DNA of 64,000 nt from NCBI RefSeq assembly GCF_000004075.3, contig NC_026659.2, positions 1,488,001 to 1,552,000 of the forward strand. The letters are read 5' to 3'. This document shows, piece after piece, positions 61,612 through 64,000 of this stretch. The position numbers and the translations under genes were made by a program. How positions within the stretch are numbered: the first letter of the stretch is position 1; every line of letters begins with the position of its first letter. The notes beneath the pieces are model-generated. The model was given only the letters and a program-made list of their open reading frames with translations, made no database searches and had not been told where the DNA came from. This stretch comes from Cucumis sativus. Taxonomy: Eukaryota; Streptophyta; Magnoliopsida; Cucurbitales; Cucurbitaceae.

Positions 61612-63746
61612 TTATCCAGCTAAATCATGAAGCAATTGAGCACCCATCAAATTTCTATAAGGAAGATTCTGAGTTTCTCCATCTAAAAGGGAATATTGAA
61701 CTGGTTGGCATTCTTCCATGTGATCTCTTGTGAAGAAAAGGGAGTTTTGCCCCACCGCCGGTCCTGCTGAAGCGAAGGCAATGCTCACACCTCCGTTTCC
61801 ATTCCCCCCGGCCGCGGCATGCTGTTGTAACCCTAAAGTCAACGACACGCCTCCACCACTGCCGTTGTTGAAATGTTGATTGTTGTTGTTGTGACTGCTG
61901 TTATGGTACGAAACTCCACCACTACCTGTATGGTGGTTGTAGGACGAGAAGTCGAGTTCTACCGTGCCAAATGCATCACCCACTACTCGTCCGAAGGTGT
62001 GGTTGTGGTTTCCGTGGAGTTGGTGTCCGTGGTGGTTTTGCATCGTTTTAATTGTTCTTGAATGATCATTATTCTTCTCCGAGTTGCTAGAGATGATTGA
62101 AGAGAGACATTCCGAGTCTATTCTTAAGAGTTGGTCTGGTGTCGGTTTTTGATCCTCTAGTCTTGTGGCAATCGACCGATGACCGTCAATGTCGTCATTG
62201 AAATCCGTCACCCCATCAAAAGAGTTATTGGCATTGTTGTTGAAACTGTTATCAATCTCTTCCTCTTGTTCCTTTGTTTCTTCCAAATACATCTCCTCTA
62301 CCATTGGCTTCCACAGCCTCACCCTTGCATTAATGAACCAATTTGACACCTAACCGAAAACAAAACACATTAAAAGTTGCATTATATATCATACAAATGG
62401 CAAAACTCATGCTATCATCTTCAAATTTAAATTAGAAGTTCGATTCTTCATCTTATGTAATTAAAGAAAAACATAAACATACAAATACAAAAAAAAAAAA
62501 AAAATCAAACCCTACAAATCAAACATCTTTTAATTCATTAAAAAAGTACACATTTCATGAAAAATGGAGGTTCAAATGTCTATAGAATAATGTGGGGTTT
62601 GATTATATTTAAATAAAACAGTGGATTCTCTAAGAAGATATGAAAAATGTAAACTTGAATTAAATAAGAAAGTGGTTGAATGAAATTGTATTATTATTAT
62701 GATTATTTAGGGTTTTTTCTTTTCTTTTCTTTTCTTTTGGACTTACCTGGCTTCTGGAGAGACCAGTTTGGCGAGCTAAAATATGTTTATCCACATCGCT
62801 AGGGTACCTGAAAAAAAATTTAACACCATTTTCAAACTCTTGGCACAAAATTAATAAAAAAAATTAATTATAAAAAAACATTTTTTTGAGAGAGAAGGGG
62901 AAGAATAAAATGGGGTAATTAAGGAGAGAAAAATAAGAACCACAGAAGAACAAGAGAGAGAAAGTAATTAAATGATTGAAAGCAATAGGGACAAGAAAAA
63001 CAAAGGAATCTAATATGTGTGTTGCAAGAAAAATCAATGATTGAGCCTTAGCCACTAAACTACTTCAACTCTTTTGGTTTCTCTTTGGTTACAACTTTAA
63101 AAAAAATCAAAAACTTATTGTAAAAACAAAAAATAAAGTGAGTAAAAATGACCATGATCACGTTGATTCTAAATCCTCTTTGGAAAAGGTCAAAACAATG
63201 CGAATGACGATTCCATACGGTTCTATGTTAGAAGGGATGACAACTAGCTATGACTATGTGGAGTGAGTTAACTAAGGCATCTAAAAGTTTTTGTTAGAAC
63301 GCCATTGAGCACAAGAACTTTTGATAACGAAAATGACGGAAGGGAAGGGTGAGAGTGTTATACGGGTGAAGAAAGTGTTCGAAAAGCCAAGCACGAAGAA
63401 CGGAAACAGAACGCTCAGGAAGGCCACGTTGAGGACGCCATGGATGGCTTTCCATGATGCTGATTTGATGGAAAGCTCTTTGTTGCCTTAAAGCTTGATC
63501 AATCACTCTAAGTCTTGGGGTTTCTCCTCTTGTGGTACCAGGTGCAATTGGATCCTTTTCTCCCATTGCCTTTCTTGTGGCTTGAATTTGTCCCACAATC
63601 CCATCTTTTAGGCTCCTAAAATGCCTCGACATCGCTTTCGACGCCAACGCCGAATACACCCTCGCCGCCCCACTCCCCGCTACTGCTTCGAACGATGCCA
63701 CTACTGCCTTCATTTGCTCACAATAATGCCTATACCTTCTTTCAAC
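61612..63746 (-). CDS. BEL1: BEL1 homeodomain transcription factor, 3' exons
   Basis: TALE homeodomain factor controlling ovule integument and meristem identity in partnership with KNOX proteins. Three minus-strand exons are inside the window: 63364-63746, 62747-62807 and 61612-62349 (393 codons plus stop). The first opens in phase 0 after an acceptor, so the SKY-domain exon lies beyond 64000. In order: BELL domain ([40 protein letters not shown]); homeodomain with the three-residue loop PYP after FEHFLHP and helix 3 [15 protein letters not shown]; an Asn/His-rich tail; the ZIBEL motif VSLTLGL; and an end [18 protein letters not shown]. That ending matches Arabidopsis BEL1 closely, which is why I name it rather than calling it BLH. 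Introns are about 400 and 550 bases. Confidence 0.93.
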
Positions 63747-64000
63747 CTACAAAGATCAAACCTCTTTATGTTAATTTGTATGTATATATGTGTATGGGAG
63801 GGTTTCAGAAATAGTTATGATTGTGGGCAAGAGCATTTAATGAAAAGAAAAAAAAAAACCCCACAATCCCATATCAAGGGGAAATTTAAAGTTGTGAACT
63901 TTATATCAATTTCTTGTTAAAGTTTTGATTTTTACTCCTACCCATTTGAAATAAAGAAGAGAAGTTTTTAGTTTTAACCCAAGTTTGAGAGGAGAATATA

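Overview
The window is nuclear DNA of a dicot plant: very AT-rich intergenic sequence, GT-AG introns that are T-rich near their acceptors, and plant-specific families such as HMA/HIPP proteins, chloroplast beta-carotene hydroxylase, a BEL1 homeodomain protein and DUF604 glycosyltransferase. A cucurbit is my best guess, from protein wording and a short repeat motif, but this is inference. Gene models were built by hand from splice sites, reading phase and family similarity. All eight complete multi-exon models close in frame with GT-AG introns throughout.

Layout. 1-8.0 kb: three minus-strand HMA-domain genes, the first cut by the window edge and the other two (HPP-1, HPP-2) tandem duplicates. 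8.8-14.6 kb: a 17-exon dual-targeted monodehydroascorbate reductase (minus). 14.6-26.7 kb: about 12 kb with no gene I can support. 26.7-28.8 kb: an R2R3-MYB (plus). 31.8-33.3 kb: ribosomal protein eS10 (plus). 36.1-39.5 kb: a group B MAP kinase of the MPK4 type (plus). 41.4-44.4 kb: beta-carotene 3-hydroxylase (plus). 46.3-51.6 kb: a small unknown gene (plus) and an NTF2-like gene (minus), each also present as a decayed copy. 56.3-59.4 kb: a DUF604/GT31 glycosyltransferase (plus). 61.6-63.7 kb: the 3' part of BEL1 (minus), running off the right edge.

The genes do not form one pathway. MDAR (ascorbate recycling) and the hydroxylase (xanthophyll synthesis) both serve plastid photoprotection, eS10 is housekeeping, and MPK4-type kinase, MYB and BEL1 are regulators. 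The main structural story is two independent local tandem duplications with the same geometry. Each has one breakpoint inside a minus-strand neighbour gene, leaving an orphan 3' fragment of that gene (MDAR exon 16; NTF2-like exons 2-6) to the left of the intact one. In the first, both duplicated HPP genes share a frameshift that leaves a CaaX prenylation box readable only in another frame. In the second, different members of a two-gene pair survived in the two copies. From memory, the order eS10 / NTF2-like / DUF604 / BEL1 and the linkages eS10-hydroxylase and MPK-DUF604 recur in Arabidopsis, suggesting an old conserved block. I saw no tRNA, rRNA, CRISPR or intact mobile element.
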